This document shows, one piece after another, positions 16,426 to 24,890 of a DNA stretch of 64,000 nt (the stretch's first letter is position 1; the number at the start of each line of letters is the position of its first letter). The position numbers and the translations under genes were made by a program. The stretch is taken from assembly GCF_900169505.1 (NCBI RefSeq), contig NZ_LT827021.1:744001-808000 (forward strand), written 5' to 3'. The DNA is from Arabiibacter massiliensis. Lineage in GTDB: Bacteria > Actinomycetota > Coriobacteriia > Coriobacteriales > Eggerthellaceae. The notes beneath the pieces were generated by a model. It was not told where the DNA came from. It saw nothing but the letters and a program-made list of their open reading frames with translations, and searched no databases.

Positions 16426-18802
16426 TCAGCAGAGGATCGACGGCTCGCTCAGAAGGCCCGCGAGCGCGCTCGCGGGGATGGCGAACTCCGGCATGCCCGC
16501 GCGGCCCGGGGCCACCTCGTACTCGTCGAACACGATGACCAGACGGTTCGCGTCGTCGATATAGAAGTGCTGGTCGGCCGCGATGCTCTGGAAGCACTCG
16601 TCGGGCCGCCAGATGCCGCCGGGGATGAAGTAGTCGGCCGTGCCGGCGTCCACCTGCTCGGCCATCTGGCGCAGCACCTCGGCGCTCACGGCCCCCACGT
16701 AGTCGGCACCGGGCGCGAACAGGTCGGCCAGCTCCAGGAAGCATCCCGTGCGCTTGTCCAGCGTGAACGTGCGCGCGTACTCGCCCGAGCCGCCGGCGTT
16801 GAGCGTGCCGACGAACCGGATGGCCAGCAGCGCGTCGTCGTCGCGCACTACGTCGTAGGCCACGTCCATGCCCACGTAGCCGTTGTACTTGCGCGCGGCG
16901 TACCAGAGGAACTTCTCGCGCATCTGCTCGACGTAGGCCTCCATCTGCCGGTTGATCTCGTCCACGCCCTCCGCGAGGGCGGGCGGCGGGTCGGCGGCGC
17001 CGTCGCCTTCGTCCGGGCTGGCGGGGGCAACCGGGATGGTCACCTCCGGGACGCTCGGCAGGGGCGCGGGCGCGCCGTCGTCCCTGGAGCCGCTCTCCCA
17101 TGAGAGCGTGCCGGATGCCGGCGGCTCGACGGGCTCGGGCGCGGCGGGGAGTTCGGGTTCGGGGCGGCTCGACGGGCTCGGGCGCGGCGGGGAGTTCGGG
17201 TTCGGGGGCCGGGGCGGCGGCCTGCGGCTCATCGGGCGCTTCCTCTGCGGGCGCCTCTTCCTGCTGCGCGCCCGCATCGGCCGGCGCGAGCGCCTCCACC
17301 CGCGGCACGGCCGCCTGGAAGGACGTGGCGCCCCAGCGGAAGCCCTCGACCCGCGTCTGCGCCACCTCGAGCAATCTGCCGTCCGAGGCGCGCGCTGCCG
17401 CCGGCAGGCACCCCGCCGCGAGGAGCAGCGCGCAGCCGAGCGCGAGCGTTCCTTGGGCCGGACGGCGCAAGAGCCCCGGCCGCCTCTTCGGCTCGGCCTC
17501 CTCGGCGGGCGCGCAGAGCACCGCCTGCAGGCGGAACCTTCCCTCCTCGCACGAGCAGCGCAAAAGGCCGTCGTACTTGTCCACCACGGCGCGGATGCTC
17601 CTAAGGCCGATGCCGTGTCCCTCGCGCTCCTGCCCCAAGGGAAGGCCGGCCGCGTCGAGGCGGATCGGCTCGGCGCAGGGGTTCTCCACGCTCACCGCCA
17701 GGTTCCGCCCGCGCTCGAGCTCGACGGTCGCCTCGATCGCGCGCGGCCCCTCGCCCTCGACGGCGCGGCAGGCGTTGACGGCGTTCTCCAGGGCGTTCGC
17801 CAGCAGCACGCATACGTCCAGATCGTCGAAGGGCACGTCGGCCGGGACGGACGCCCTCACCGTCGCCGCGCACCCCTCCTCGCGCGCCTGCGCGACGCAG
17901 GAGGCCAGCACGGCGTTCACCGAGGCGTTCTCGCAGAAGCGCTCAGGCTCCGTTTCGCGCAGACGCGCGCCGAGGCCCTCGAGGTAGCTTGCGAGCTCCT
18001 CGCTGGCATCCTCGCCGGCAAGCTCTTCGAGCACCATGAGGTGGTGGCGCATGTCGTGGCGATAGGCGCGGCCGGCCTCCAGCTTGCTCAGCAGGCCGGC
18101 ATACTCGCCCCGCTGGATCTCCAGCTGGGCGGCAGCCTCCTGCTGCGCCCGACGCGCCTCCTGGGCGCGCGAGGCTGCGAGGATCGCGCGCGCCATGACG
18201 GCGTACACGGACAGCGCGACGAGGAAGATGAGCGCCGTCACCAGCAGGTCGACCGGGCTGTTGCCGAAGTAGGACAGCAGCAGGAACACCGAGGCCGAGC
18301 ACAGGCTGAGCGGCAGCCAGCCGGCGTCGCCGCGCGGGACGTGCGTGCGGAACGGCCCGCGCAGCCAGCGCCACGCCATGAGCGCGAGCACGAGCGCCAC
18401 GGCGAGCACGCACCCCGTCTCCGCGAGGCCGCCGCGCAGGGCAGCGCCTCCCAGTACGCCCGTGACCAGCAGCTTCTGTAGGAAGATGAGGACGAAGGCC
18501 GCCATGCCCGCAACCATCCAGACGGCCGCGGTCTGCAAGAAGCCGTTGCGTGACAGCGCGTGGACGCCGATAACCGCCGGGAGGTAGGCGGTTAGCGGCA
18601 GCAGCGTGAGGACGAGCATGTCGTCGGCACCGGACAGGACCAGGCCCGCCTGCAGCGCCGCGATGGCGGCGAGGAGGCCCGACGCCGCGAGGAGCGTCCC
18701 TTTTTTGCCGAGCCGGCTGTCCAGGAGCATGCCGCATACGGAGGCGAACAGGAGGAAGTCCAACGCGGCCCACGGGTAGTGCTGCCAGGCGAAAGCGTCC
18801 AT
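16426..18802 (-). pseudogene. Sensor histidine kinase fused to RsiV-like (DUF3298) extracellular domain, frameshifted by a 43-bp duplication
   Basis: The ATG at 18802 (AAGGAG upstream) opens an agr/GHKL-type kinase. It has about six membrane helices (residues 10-205), a coiled coil, YRHDMRHHLM with His249, an N-box LANALENAVNA and a G-box GHGIGLRSI. In the same frame follow a hydrophobic segment (GTLALGCALLLAAGCLPAAA) and a Pro/Glu-rich linker. At an exact 43-bp tandem duplication (17121-17206) the frame is lost. The RsiV/DUF3298 domain (YVGMDVAYDVV, FTLDKRTGCFLELADLF, FDEYEVAPGRAG) continues in another frame to 16426. Removing one copy restores one 777-residue protein. Unrepaired, the kinase frame runs into a nonsense tail ending at 16103. 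No response regulator gene is adjacent. Confidence 0.8.
17121..17206. repeat. Exact 43-bp tandem duplication inside the kinase-RsiV gene
   Basis: Units 17121-17163 and 17164-17206 are identical and begin GCGGCTCGACGGGCTCGGGC. Because 43 is not a multiple of 3, the duplication shifts the frame by one. The peptide PEPELPAAPEPVEPP is encoded by the second unit in the upstream frame and by the first unit in the downstream frame. It could switch by slipped-strand or recombination loss, or be a recent inactivating event, or an assembly artefact. Confidence 0.95.
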
Positions 18803-18917
18803 GCCCCTTCTCCTTCCCCGTTCGAACGCGGCGATCCGATGCACTGCCAAGTATGAACGCCCCGCGCCCGAAGCGCAACCGCCGTGCGAGCGGGCGCTGC
18901 ACGGCTGAAACCACCGA

Positions 18918-18933
18918 TGTTTCACGTGAAACA
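18918..18933. promoter_or_regulatory. parS: parS centromere site
   Basis: TGTTTCACGTGAAACA is a perfect 16-bp palindrome identical to the canonical parS sequence first defined in Bacillus subtilis and conserved across bacterial chromosomes. It is the nucleation site for ParB in chromosome segregation. It sits in the 363-base gap between the kinase gene and the divergent MarR gene, outside coding sequence. parS sites usually cluster around the replication origin, so this window is probably origin-proximal (inference). The rest of the gap holds a repeated CTTTATAAG (18988 and 19008 region) and a TATAAT box at 19118. Confidence 0.9.
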
Positions 18934-19165
18934 TTTGATGATCCCGGTGCTGTTGAGGTGGAAATTCGGAATGATTGCAAAGCAATCTTTATAAGTTGAC
19001 AAGCTTGCTTTATAAGCGAGAGAGGCTGAGAGCAAGAGATGGCGGGTCCCCGCGCTGCTCAACCTGAGAGGCTGATGGCGCTCTCGTGGGGTTTCGGCGA
19101 CCGGGTTTCTCACGCGGTATAATATCGTTTCATCAATGAACGAATACGAGGCGCGAGGAGGTCGG

Positions 19166-20104
19166 ATGAGCGAGGGGGATGCGGGGCGCGACCTGGCGCT
19201 CGACTCGACGTTCTTCGTGGCCTTCGACCTGACGCACCGCGCGCTCAAGAGCGGGCTCGCGGCGGCGAGCGGGCTCAACGTCACCCAGTACCGCATGCTC
19301 GTGAAGCTTCTGGCCGCAGGCGCGGAGGGCGTCGCGCAATCCGACTTAGGGCGCCTCCTCGACCTCAAGCCCAACGTAGTGACGCAGACCCTGAACGCGC
19401 TCGAGGAGGCCGGGCTCGCGGTGCGCCTACGCGACGAGGGGGCCGACGGCCGCACGCGCACCGCCCGCGTCACCGAGACCGGCGAGGCCCATGTGGCCCG
19501 GTCGAACGCCTCCATCGTCGAGCGCCTCTACGCGCTCTTCCCCACCGAGGACGCCGACCACCGTGCCATCCTGGAGGCGGCCATCGCGGCCGGCGCGAGC
19601 ATCGACCCACCGCTTTCCGGCGATGTCGCCTCGCGCTTCGCCGCCTCGCGCGCCCTCGTGTCGCTCGAGCTGGTGAAGCGCGCAATGGAGGGGGCCCTGC
19701 GCCGCGCGGTGGGAGCGCCGCTTGCCGAGTGCCGGGTGCTCCAGCGCCTCGGCGAGGTGGGCGAGCCCCTGCGCGTGGGAGACGTCGCCACGCAGCTGCA
19801 GATGAGCCCCGTGGCCGTGGCGCGCGCCGTGGACGGCCTGGTCGGTCGCGGATGGGCGCTGCGCCTCGCCAGCCCGAGCGACCGCAAGGCCGTGTTCGCA
19901 GCCGCCACCGAGGAAGGCAGGCGCAGGCAGAAGGCCATCGCACGCGCCGTGGACGTGCTCGCGCGCACGCACCTGTGGGCGAATCTCGACGCCAAGCAGC
20001 GCCGAGCCCTCGCCCGCACCTGGCGCATCGTCATCGCCGACGCCCAAGCGCGCAAGGAGGCCGAGCGCAAAGCCGCGCTCGGCCTCCTGCAGCCCATCGA
20101 GTGA
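19166..20104 (+). CDS. Tandem MarR-type regulator (two winged-helix domains in one chain)
   Basis: A 312-residue protein with two MarR-like winged helices. The first has NVTQYRMLVKLLAAGAEGVAQSDLG, then LKPNVVTQTLNALEEAGL. The second has AECRVLQRLGEVGEPLRVGDVATQL, then MSPVAVARAVDGLVGRGWALR and SPSDRKAV. MarR proteins normally dimerise through about 145-residue chains; this one would be a covalent pseudo-dimer. I prefer the ATG at 19166 because GAGGAGG lies 5 bases upstream. The ATG at 19136 is only 13 bases from a TATAAT box (19118-19123) and has no ribosome-binding site. Targets are unknown; parS lies about 230 bases upstream. Confidence 0.85.
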   Translation: MSEGDAGRDLALDSTFFVAFDLTHRALKSGLAAASGLNVTQYRMLVKLLAAGAEGVAQSDLGRLLDLKPNVVTQTLNALEEAGLAVRLRDEGADGRTRTARVTETGEAHVARSNASIVERLYALFPTEDADHRAILEAAIAAGASIDPPLSGDVASRFAASRALVSLELVKRAMEGALRRAVGAPLAECRVLQRLGEVGEPLRVGDVATQLQMSPVAVARAVDGLVGRGWALRLASPSDRKAVFAAATEEGRRRQKAIARAVDVLARTHLWANLDAKQRRALARTWRIVIADAQARKEAERKAALGLLQPIE

Positions 20105-20105
20105 T

Positions 20106-20172
20106 GTCCCAAATGGGGACAGTCCCCATTTGGGACGTTTTGGCATAGAAGGGGACTGTCCCCTTCTATGCC
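20106..20172. repeat. Twin GGGGAC-core hairpins between convergent genes
   Basis: Two adjacent 31-bp perfect hairpins lie at 20106-20136 (GTCCCAAATGGGGAC, one base, complement) and 20142-20172 (GGCATAGAAGGGGAC, one base, complement). They share the core GGGGAC-N-GTCCCC but have different outer arms. A related 31-bp hairpin is at 63791-63821. They lie after the MarR stop and overlap the stop codon of the convergent membrane protein, so they probably act as terminators. The dispersed core is also typical of REP-like elements spread by single-strand transposases (family inference). Confidence 0.85.
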
Positions 20173-20864
20173 ATTTTGCGCGCGGCGAAGAGGATGATCA
20201 GGTTCACGGCGATGTCGGCGGCGAACCAGCCTCCCACGGCGGGCAGGCTGATGCTCGCGGTATTGATGGCCGCGAACGTGCCCACGGTGAGGACCATGAC
20301 CACGAGGCCGCACGCGAGGGCCGCCACGACGAGCGCGCGGCCGGGGCGCTTGCGGGAGAGGCACGCGCACACCGTCATGGAGGCCGCGCCCAGCAGCGTT
20401 CCCAGGAACGCCGCGAACACGACGAGCGCCACCACGAGCACCGGCATGCTCGGCAGCTTCGAGCTCATCGACGCCACCTGCACGGCGGAGAGTATCCCAC
20501 TCACCGTGATCAGCAGGCACAGAACAGCCACGAGCGCCGTCGCCCAGCCCCACAGAAACGCCGTCGCGGGCTTGCCGACGCCGGTCTCGCCGCGCCAAAC
20601 CAGGAAGCCGTAGAGCGCGACCCCCGCCGTGGACACCACCATGGCGAGCGCCGCCGCGTACATGAACGCCACCAGCGCCGACCCGGTGAGGATGGAGCAC
20701 ACGATGTCCAGTATGGGCACGTCGGCCGCCGAGATGTAGTCGTAGGAGAGCGTTCCGGTCAAATCCATCACGGCCAGCCCCACGCGCCCCACGAGCGCCA
20801 CCGCGAGCGCGATCAGAAACAGCGTCCCGAACGGCCGGGCCATGGCCTTCATCTGCTCTTTCAT
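20166..20864 (-). CDS. Polytopic membrane protein of the reductase operon, unknown function
   Basis: A 232-residue protein with about six membrane helices (GTLFLIALAVALVGRVGLAV, ILTGSALVAFMYAAALAMVV, ATAFLWGWATALVAVLCLLI, PVLVVALVVFAAFLGTLL and two more). I recognise no family. Its start is one base downstream of the flavoprotein stop, so it is the last gene of the cytochrome c-FMN-FAD operon. A role in membrane anchoring, quinol access or transport of the substrate is possible, but only from position. Its stop codon lies in the hairpin at 20142-20172. Confidence 0.75.
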   Translation of the reverse strand: MKEQMKAMARPFGTLFLIALAVALVGRVGLAVMDLTGTLSYDYISAADVPILDIVCSILTGSALVAFMYAAALAMVVSTAGVALYGFLVWRGETGVGKPATAFLWGWATALVAVLCLLITVSGILSAVQVASMSSKLPSMPVLVVALVVFAAFLGTLLGAASMTVCACLSRKRPGRALVVAALACGLVVMVLTVGTFAAINTASISLPAVGGWFAADIAVNLIILFAARKMA

Positions 20865-20865
20865 G

Positions 20866-22719
20866 CTACTCCCCTCCCTTCATCTCGTTCTCGACCGCGA
20901 ACGTGCCGCACAGATACCCTCCGCAGAACGCCAGGCTCACGTCGCCCAGCAGCGAGCCCAAAATGGGGTCGCCGATGTAGCTGTTCTCGCCGCACGCGCC
21001 GCCGGCGGTGTGCCACCCGGCGTACAATCCCGGAATGGGCCGCCCCTTCGTCGAGATCACCTGCATCTCGTCGTTGATCAGAAGGCCCGCCTTCGTGCCG
21101 TAGAGGTTGCCGCCGATGCGGCAGCCGTAGAACGGCGGGTCCTTGATGGCGTGCAGCCACTCGGGCGGCATCGGATACATGAAGTCGTCCTCGCCGCGCT
21201 CGCACGTCGCGTTCCACTTCTCCACGGCCTCCACGAGCACGCCGGGCTCGAACCCCAGGTCGCGCTCCAGCTCCTCGAGCGAGTCGCGCCTCTTCAGCAC
21301 GTCGGCCTCGATGGCGTCGTCCACGCCGTGGTGCCAGTCGCGGTAGTGCTCGGGCACCTTGTCGATCTGCTCGAGGTCCGGCGTGATGAGCTTGCGGCAG
21401 TGCTCCTGCGCGAAGCCCGCCAGATGATCCTCGTAGTGCGCGTCGAAGATGATGTAGGAGCGATGCCCCGGCGGCGTCATCTGGATGGTGGCCAGATCTC
21501 CCAGCGCGTAGATGGCGTTCGCGCCGTCCTCGCCCACGCGGCTGTCCATATAGCGCAGGCGGTTGCCGCAGCGGTCGATGGTGAACCACGGCTGGCGCGA
21601 CAGCTGCGTCATGCCGTCGTAGAGGAAGCGCGCCCACTGGCCGCCCTCGGCCTCCCAGTCCACGCCGCCGTCGAAGCTCGCGGAGCTGTTGAAGCCCGAC
21701 ACGTCCGCGCTCACGCCGAGCCCCATGCGGAAGCACTCGCCCGTCTCGCCCGCCGTGAGGTAGCTGCTCGCGCAGCCCATGGCCGCCGTAGGGATGTACT
21801 GCTTCAGCAGGGCCTTGTTGTTGCAGAACCCGCCCGCCGTGAGGATGACCGCGCGCGTGGCGTGGATGTACTTCTCCTGCGCATAGTCCTCGCGCACCAC
21901 CACGCCCACGATACGGCCGTCGCCGTCCTGCACGAGCGCCTCGGCCGGGCTCTGGAACAGGTACTGCACCCCGTTGCGCTGCCCGAACGCGAACATGGCG
22001 TCGGTGGCGTCCTTCATCTTCAGCACGTGGTGGTCGAGCGTAGAGTTCTTCGGCGCCACGTACACCGGCACCTCGCCCAGGCGCCAGCGCACGCCGCAGT
22101 CAGCCATCCAGTCGATGCAGTGGCCGCCTTCCTCGGCGATGCGGTGGATGAGGTGCGGGTCGCACGCGTAGTGGTACTCGTCGATGGCCCAGTCGGCCAG
22201 CTTCTTCGCATCGAAGGGATAGCTGGGGAAGGCGAAGCGCTTGGACTCCTGGAGCTTCGAGCCGCCGAGGATGGCGCACATGCCGGCCTCCTGCGCGTTG
22301 CCGCCGTGCAGCCCCATGGCCTCCACGCAGATCGTCTGCGCACCCAGCTCGGCCGCGCGCGCCGCCGCGTTCAGGCCGCCGCCGCCCGCGCCCACCACGC
22401 AGATCTCGCATTCGTAGTCCCACGTCGCGGGCACGGAACGCGGCGGGATGGGACTCGCGTCGTTCGCCGGGAAGGCAGCGCCGTTGTGCTCGCGGTAGGT
22501 GCCGTCTGAGCCGGAGGCGTTTCCCTCGGCGCTTTCGGGCACGGCCACGTCCTTGCTGCCGTCGGCCGCCCAGTCGCCGATGATGCCGGGCTCCTCGGCG
22601 AAGGCCGCCACCGGCGCGACCGCCGCCGCAGCAGCCGTTCCGCCGAGCGCCACCGCCGCGCCGGCCAAAAAGTCGCGCCGGGTGAGCCCCCGCGCTCCCT
22701 GCTTCACGTTCCCGCTCAT
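20866..22719 (-). CDS. TAT-exported FAD-dependent reductase subunit (fumarate reductase/succinate dehydrogenase flavoprotein type)
   Basis: A 617-residue flavoprotein. It has a TAT signal LTRRDFLAGAA near residues 12-22 and an FAD-binding fold at EICVVGAGGGGLNAAARAAELG. A late GLYAGWHTAGGACGENSYIG block has the flavin-contact pattern of the FAD_binding_2 family. It lacks the FMN domain, which is encoded by the upstream gene. This split FAD/FMN/cytochrome arrangement is common in Eggerthellaceae; the cardiac glycoside reductase Cgr1-Cgr2 pair is a known relative in architecture. The acceptor is unknown. Its ATG overlaps the FMN gene stop (ATGA). Confidence 0.92.
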   Translation of the reverse strand: MSGNVKQGARGLTRRDFLAGAAVALGGTAAAAAVAPVAAFAEEPGIIGDWAADGSKDVAVPESAEGNASGSDGTYREHNGAAFPANDASPIPPRSVPATWDYECEICVVGAGGGGLNAAARAAELGAQTICVEAMGLHGGNAQEAGMCAILGGSKLQESKRFAFPSYPFDAKKLADWAIDEYHYACDPHLIHRIAEEGGHCIDWMADCGVRWRLGEVPVYVAPKNSTLDHHVLKMKDATDAMFAFGQRNGVQYLFQSPAEALVQDGDGRIVGVVVREDYAQEKYIHATRAVILTAGGFCNNKALLKQYIPTAAMGCASSYLTAGETGECFRMGLGVSADVSGFNSSASFDGGVDWEAEGGQWARFLYDGMTQLSRQPWFTIDRCGNRLRYMDSRVGEDGANAIYALGDLATIQMTPPGHRSYIIFDAHYEDHLAGFAQEHCRKLITPDLEQIDKVPEHYRDWHHGVDDAIEADVLKRRDSLEELERDLGFEPGVLVEAVEKWNATCERGEDDFMYPMPPEWLHAIKDPPFYGCRIGGNLYGTKAGLLINDEMQVISTKGRPIPGLYAGWHTAGGACGENSYIGDPILGSLLGDVSLAFCGGYLCGTFAVENEMKGGE

Positions 22720-23222
22720 TTCGCCTCCCCTCCCTCGGTTGCCGCCGCGCCGCCCGCAGCGGCCGCCTCGGCCTGCGCAAGCGCGTCCTCCACGGCCTGC
22801 TTCACGCCCGCCGTGGTGATGGTGGCGCCGCTCACCGCATCGATGTCGGCGCCTTGCGCGGCCTCGATCATGGCGGCGAACTTGCCATCGCGGATGGCCT
22901 CGTAGCCCCCGCGGCTCTGGCTCTCGCCCTCCTGCGTGGTTTCCAGGCACGAGATGCGGTTGTCCTGCACCATCAGCGTCACCGTGATGGGACCCTCCAT
23001 GCCCTTGCCGGTGCCGGTGTACACGCCGTCGGCGAGCACGCCCTCGGCTTTCGCCTGCCCGTCGGCCGCCACCTCCTGCGCCCACGGATCGTCCGCGCGC
23101 AGAGCAAGCTGCTCGGCGCTTGCGGCGTCCTTCGACCCCGACCCCTCGAAGCCCGCGCCGCAGCCCGACATGCCCATCGCGAGCACGGCGGCGCCGCATA
23201 CGGCCGCTGCCCTCTTCTTCAT
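22716..23222 (-). CDS. FMN-binding lipoprotein
   Basis: A 168-residue protein with a lipoprotein signal (MGMSGC, Cys21) and an FMN_bind domain over residues 65-152 carrying SGAT at 131-134, the covalent FMN-threonine site of the family. It would pass electrons from the multiheme cytochrome to the FAD subunit on the outer face of the membrane. A low-complexity Ala-rich tail ends the protein. Translationally coupled to the downstream flavoprotein gene. Confidence 0.9.
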   Translation of the reverse strand: MKKRAAAVCGAAVLAMGMSGCGAGFEGSGSKDAASAEQLALRADDPWAQEVAADGQAKAEGVLADGVYTGTGKGMEGPITVTLMVQDNRISCLETTQEGESQSRGGYEAIRDGKFAAMIEAAQGADIDAVSGATITTAGVKQAVEDALAQAEAAAAGGAAATEGGEAK

Positions 23223-23247
23223 CGATCAGTCCTCCTCTTCGCTTCCC

Positions 23248-23811
23248 TCATCGCGGGTTCGCCCAGCCCTCGGGCAGCTCGTAGTCGTGGCAGGTGTTGC
23301 AGTACATCTGCGACGACCCGTGAACGCCGTGGCAGTTGCTGCAGTCGATGGCCTCGCCCTGATGGGACTCATGCGGGTTCACGCCCGCCTCGCCGCCCCA
23401 GTCCTCGGTGGCCGCCACCACGTCGGCCCACTCGTGGCAGCCGCTCTTCGCGCACATCTTCTTGTCGGCCGTCACGCCCGTGCGCACGATGTCTCCCGCC
23501 TCGTCGGTCTCGAAATCGCCCGACGCCCAGGCCAGGCCCTCTGCCACCTGCTCATCGATCTTGGGCTCGTGGCACTGGAGGCACGTCGTGCCCTGCTGCT
23601 CGTGCGCGTTCGCCAGAAGCGTCGCGTCGTTGAAGTAGCCCTCCACGTAGTTGTCCATCGGATCGTGGCAGATGGCGTTGCAGAAACTCGGCTGCTCGTG
23701 CCACACCCAGAACCCGGCGCCCGCGGCCACCAGCACCACGGCCACCACGCCCACTGCGATGGGCCACTTCCGCCTTCCCGCGCGTTTGCCGCTCGGTCGC
23801 GTCTCTCCCAT
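23248..23811 (-). CDS. Membrane-anchored multiheme cytochrome c, NapC/NirT-like
   Basis: A 187-residue protein: one N-terminal anchor helix (WPIAVGVVAVVLVAAGAGFWVW) and five candidate haem c sites. Three are canonical CXXCH (CLQCH at 77-81, CSNCH at 157-161, CNTCH at 171-175). One is CXXXCH (CNAICH, 44-49) and one is CXXXXCH (CAKSGCH, 120-126). It would oxidise menaquinol and feed the FMN lipoprotein and FAD reductase downstream. Expanded spacings occur in NrfH/NapC-like cytochromes but need a tolerant haem lyase, so five haems is an upper estimate. First gene of the operon, divergent from tetR. Confidence 0.9.
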   Translation of the reverse strand: MGETRPSGKRAGRRKWPIAVGVVAVVLVAAGAGFWVWHEQPSFCNAICHDPMDNYVEGYFNDATLLANAHEQQGTTCLQCHEPKIDEQVAEGLAWASGDFETDEAGDIVRTGVTADKKMCAKSGCHEWADVVAATEDWGGEAGVNPHESHQGEAIDCSNCHGVHGSSQMYCNTCHDYELPEGWANPR

Positions 23812-23969
23812 AGGTCCCCTCCTCGCTCGATCGTTCCCTTTAGTTCATACTTGTTTCGTTTTTATTTCGTTAGTGAACTTGTTAGCCCGCATGCTAGCAT
23901 CTTCGGAATGCGAAGGAAAGCCGCTGTTGACGCCCCCTGACAACCCGTCAACGACCGGATGACGCAGCG

Positions 23970-24046
23970 GATGACGCAGGACGGGGGTAATGTCATCACA
24001 GCCAAGGTTATCGGATTTGATGACATTACCCCCGTCCTGCGTCATC
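23970..24046. repeat. 29-bp perfect inverted repeat in the tetR-cytochrome intergenic region
   Basis: GATGACGCAGGACGGGGGTA begins the left arm (23970-23998); the right arm is 24018-24046, with a 19-base loop. The arms are perfect complements. It lies between two divergent genes, between the candidate TetR operators, so it is not a 3' terminator. It belongs to the class of long perfect hairpins scattered in this window. Confidence 0.9.
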
Positions 24047-24075
24047 AGCCGGTCCCCGCAAGGCACCCCTCCCCG

Positions 24076-24115
24076 TTGACGGATTGTCAAAAGTGTCTAT
24101 TGACGCTTCGTCAAT
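24076..24115. promoter_or_regulatory. Candidate TetR operators (two palindromes, third half-match upstream)
   Basis: TTGAC-GGATT-GTCAA (24076-24090) and ATTGACG-CTT-CGTCAAT (24099-24115) share the half-site TTGAC/GTCAA, with centres 24 bases apart. A related TGAC-AACCC-GTCA lies at 23938-23950 near the cytochrome gene. Such spaced palindromes are typical of TetR-family operators. The second overlaps the -35 box of the tetR promoter, consistent with autorepression. Control of the divergent cytochrome operon is inferred. Confidence 0.7.
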
Positions 24116-24129
24116 CAGGAGCGTATGCT
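24100..24129 (+). promoter_or_regulatory. tetR promoter
   Basis: TTGACG (24100-24105) and TATGCT (24124-24129) are separated by 18 bases. The start would be near 24136. That excludes the ATG at 24125 as the translation start and supports the ATG at 24197. Confidence 0.65.
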
Positions 24130-24196
24130 GCGCTCATCAGGGGTTCGGCTCATCGAAGCCGAGGGAACGCGACCGCAGGCGCAAGGGGGTGCCGAC

Positions 24197-24796
24197 ATGA
24201 CGGAGACCAGACGCGAAGGCGCTGCCCGCCGCGACGACATCGTGGCCGCCGCCCGCGAGCTGTACGAGGAGCAGGGGCTCTCGAAGACCTCCGTGCAGGA
24301 CATCACGAACCGCGTGGGCGTCACCCGCTCGCTCTTCTACCACTACTTCCCCGACAAGGACGCCGTCACCTCGGCGGTGCTCGACGACTACGTGGCCGAC
24401 TTCATCGAGGCCACGCACTATTGGAACGCCCAGCGCCGCCGCGGCGACATCGAGAGCGCGCTCACCAGCGTGGTGAAGCTCATGCGCCTGGGCGTGTTCG
24501 AGCACGACGCGTTCCGCCGTTCGCTCGCCTCGCGCGAGAACGCGGCGCTCTACATCGACTTCATCAACCGCGTGGCCGACCGCGTGGCCTCCTACATCGT
24601 GGACACCACCGTGCGCGACTACGGCGAGCTGCACGAGATACGCATCGAGCACGTCTACGAGACGTTCTACGTGCTCATCCTCGGCATCGTGGGCTACCTG
24701 CGCACGCATCCGGATGCCGATGACGAGGTGCTGAAGGACCTCATCGCCCAGACGCTGCACATGGACCGCGGAACCACCGCCCCGCCCGGCGGCTAG
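24197..24796 (+). CDS. TetR/AcrR-family transcriptional regulator
   Basis: A 199-residue protein with a typical N-terminal TetR helix-turn-helix (AARRDDIVAAARELYEEQGLSKTSVQDI, then GVTRSLFYHYFPDKDAV) and an all-helical ligand domain of no recognised class. It is divergent from the cytochrome c reductase operon and directly upstream of the DUF5692 gene. Palindromic TTGAC-GTCAA sites lie in the shared control region. The likely ligand is the reductase substrate or product (inference). AAGGGGG upstream of the ATG at 24197 gives a weak but positioned ribosome-binding site. Confidence 0.9.
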   Translation: MTETRREGAARRDDIVAAARELYEEQGLSKTSVQDITNRVGVTRSLFYHYFPDKDAVTSAVLDDYVADFIEATHYWNAQRRRGDIESALTSVVKLMRLGVFEHDAFRRSLASRENAALYIDFINRVADRVASYIVDTTVRDYGELHEIRIEHVYETFYVLILGIVGYLRTHPDADDEVLKDLIAQTLHMDRGTTAPPGG

Positions 24797-24890
24797 GCGC
24801 CGCAGCACCGCACCACCCATATCACCAGCGGAAACAGCAGGCCGGAAGGCGGCCTGTGCGAAGCATACCCAAACTGAAGGAGGGTTCCAC

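Noticed and set aside
16103..17163. Continuation of the kinase frame past the 43-bp duplication
   Set aside because: The sequence becomes Arg-rich nonsense and overlaps the start region of the downstream hydrolase gene. The real domain continues in the other frame, so I treated this tail as a frameshift product, not a domain.
18988..19080. Possible riboswitch (CTGAGA/CCTGAGAGGCTGATGG pieces) before the MarR gene
   Set aside because: The pieces do not assemble into a thiamine pyrophosphate or other known riboswitch core, and they lie upstream of the inferred -10 box at 19118, so they would not be transcribed with the MarR gene.
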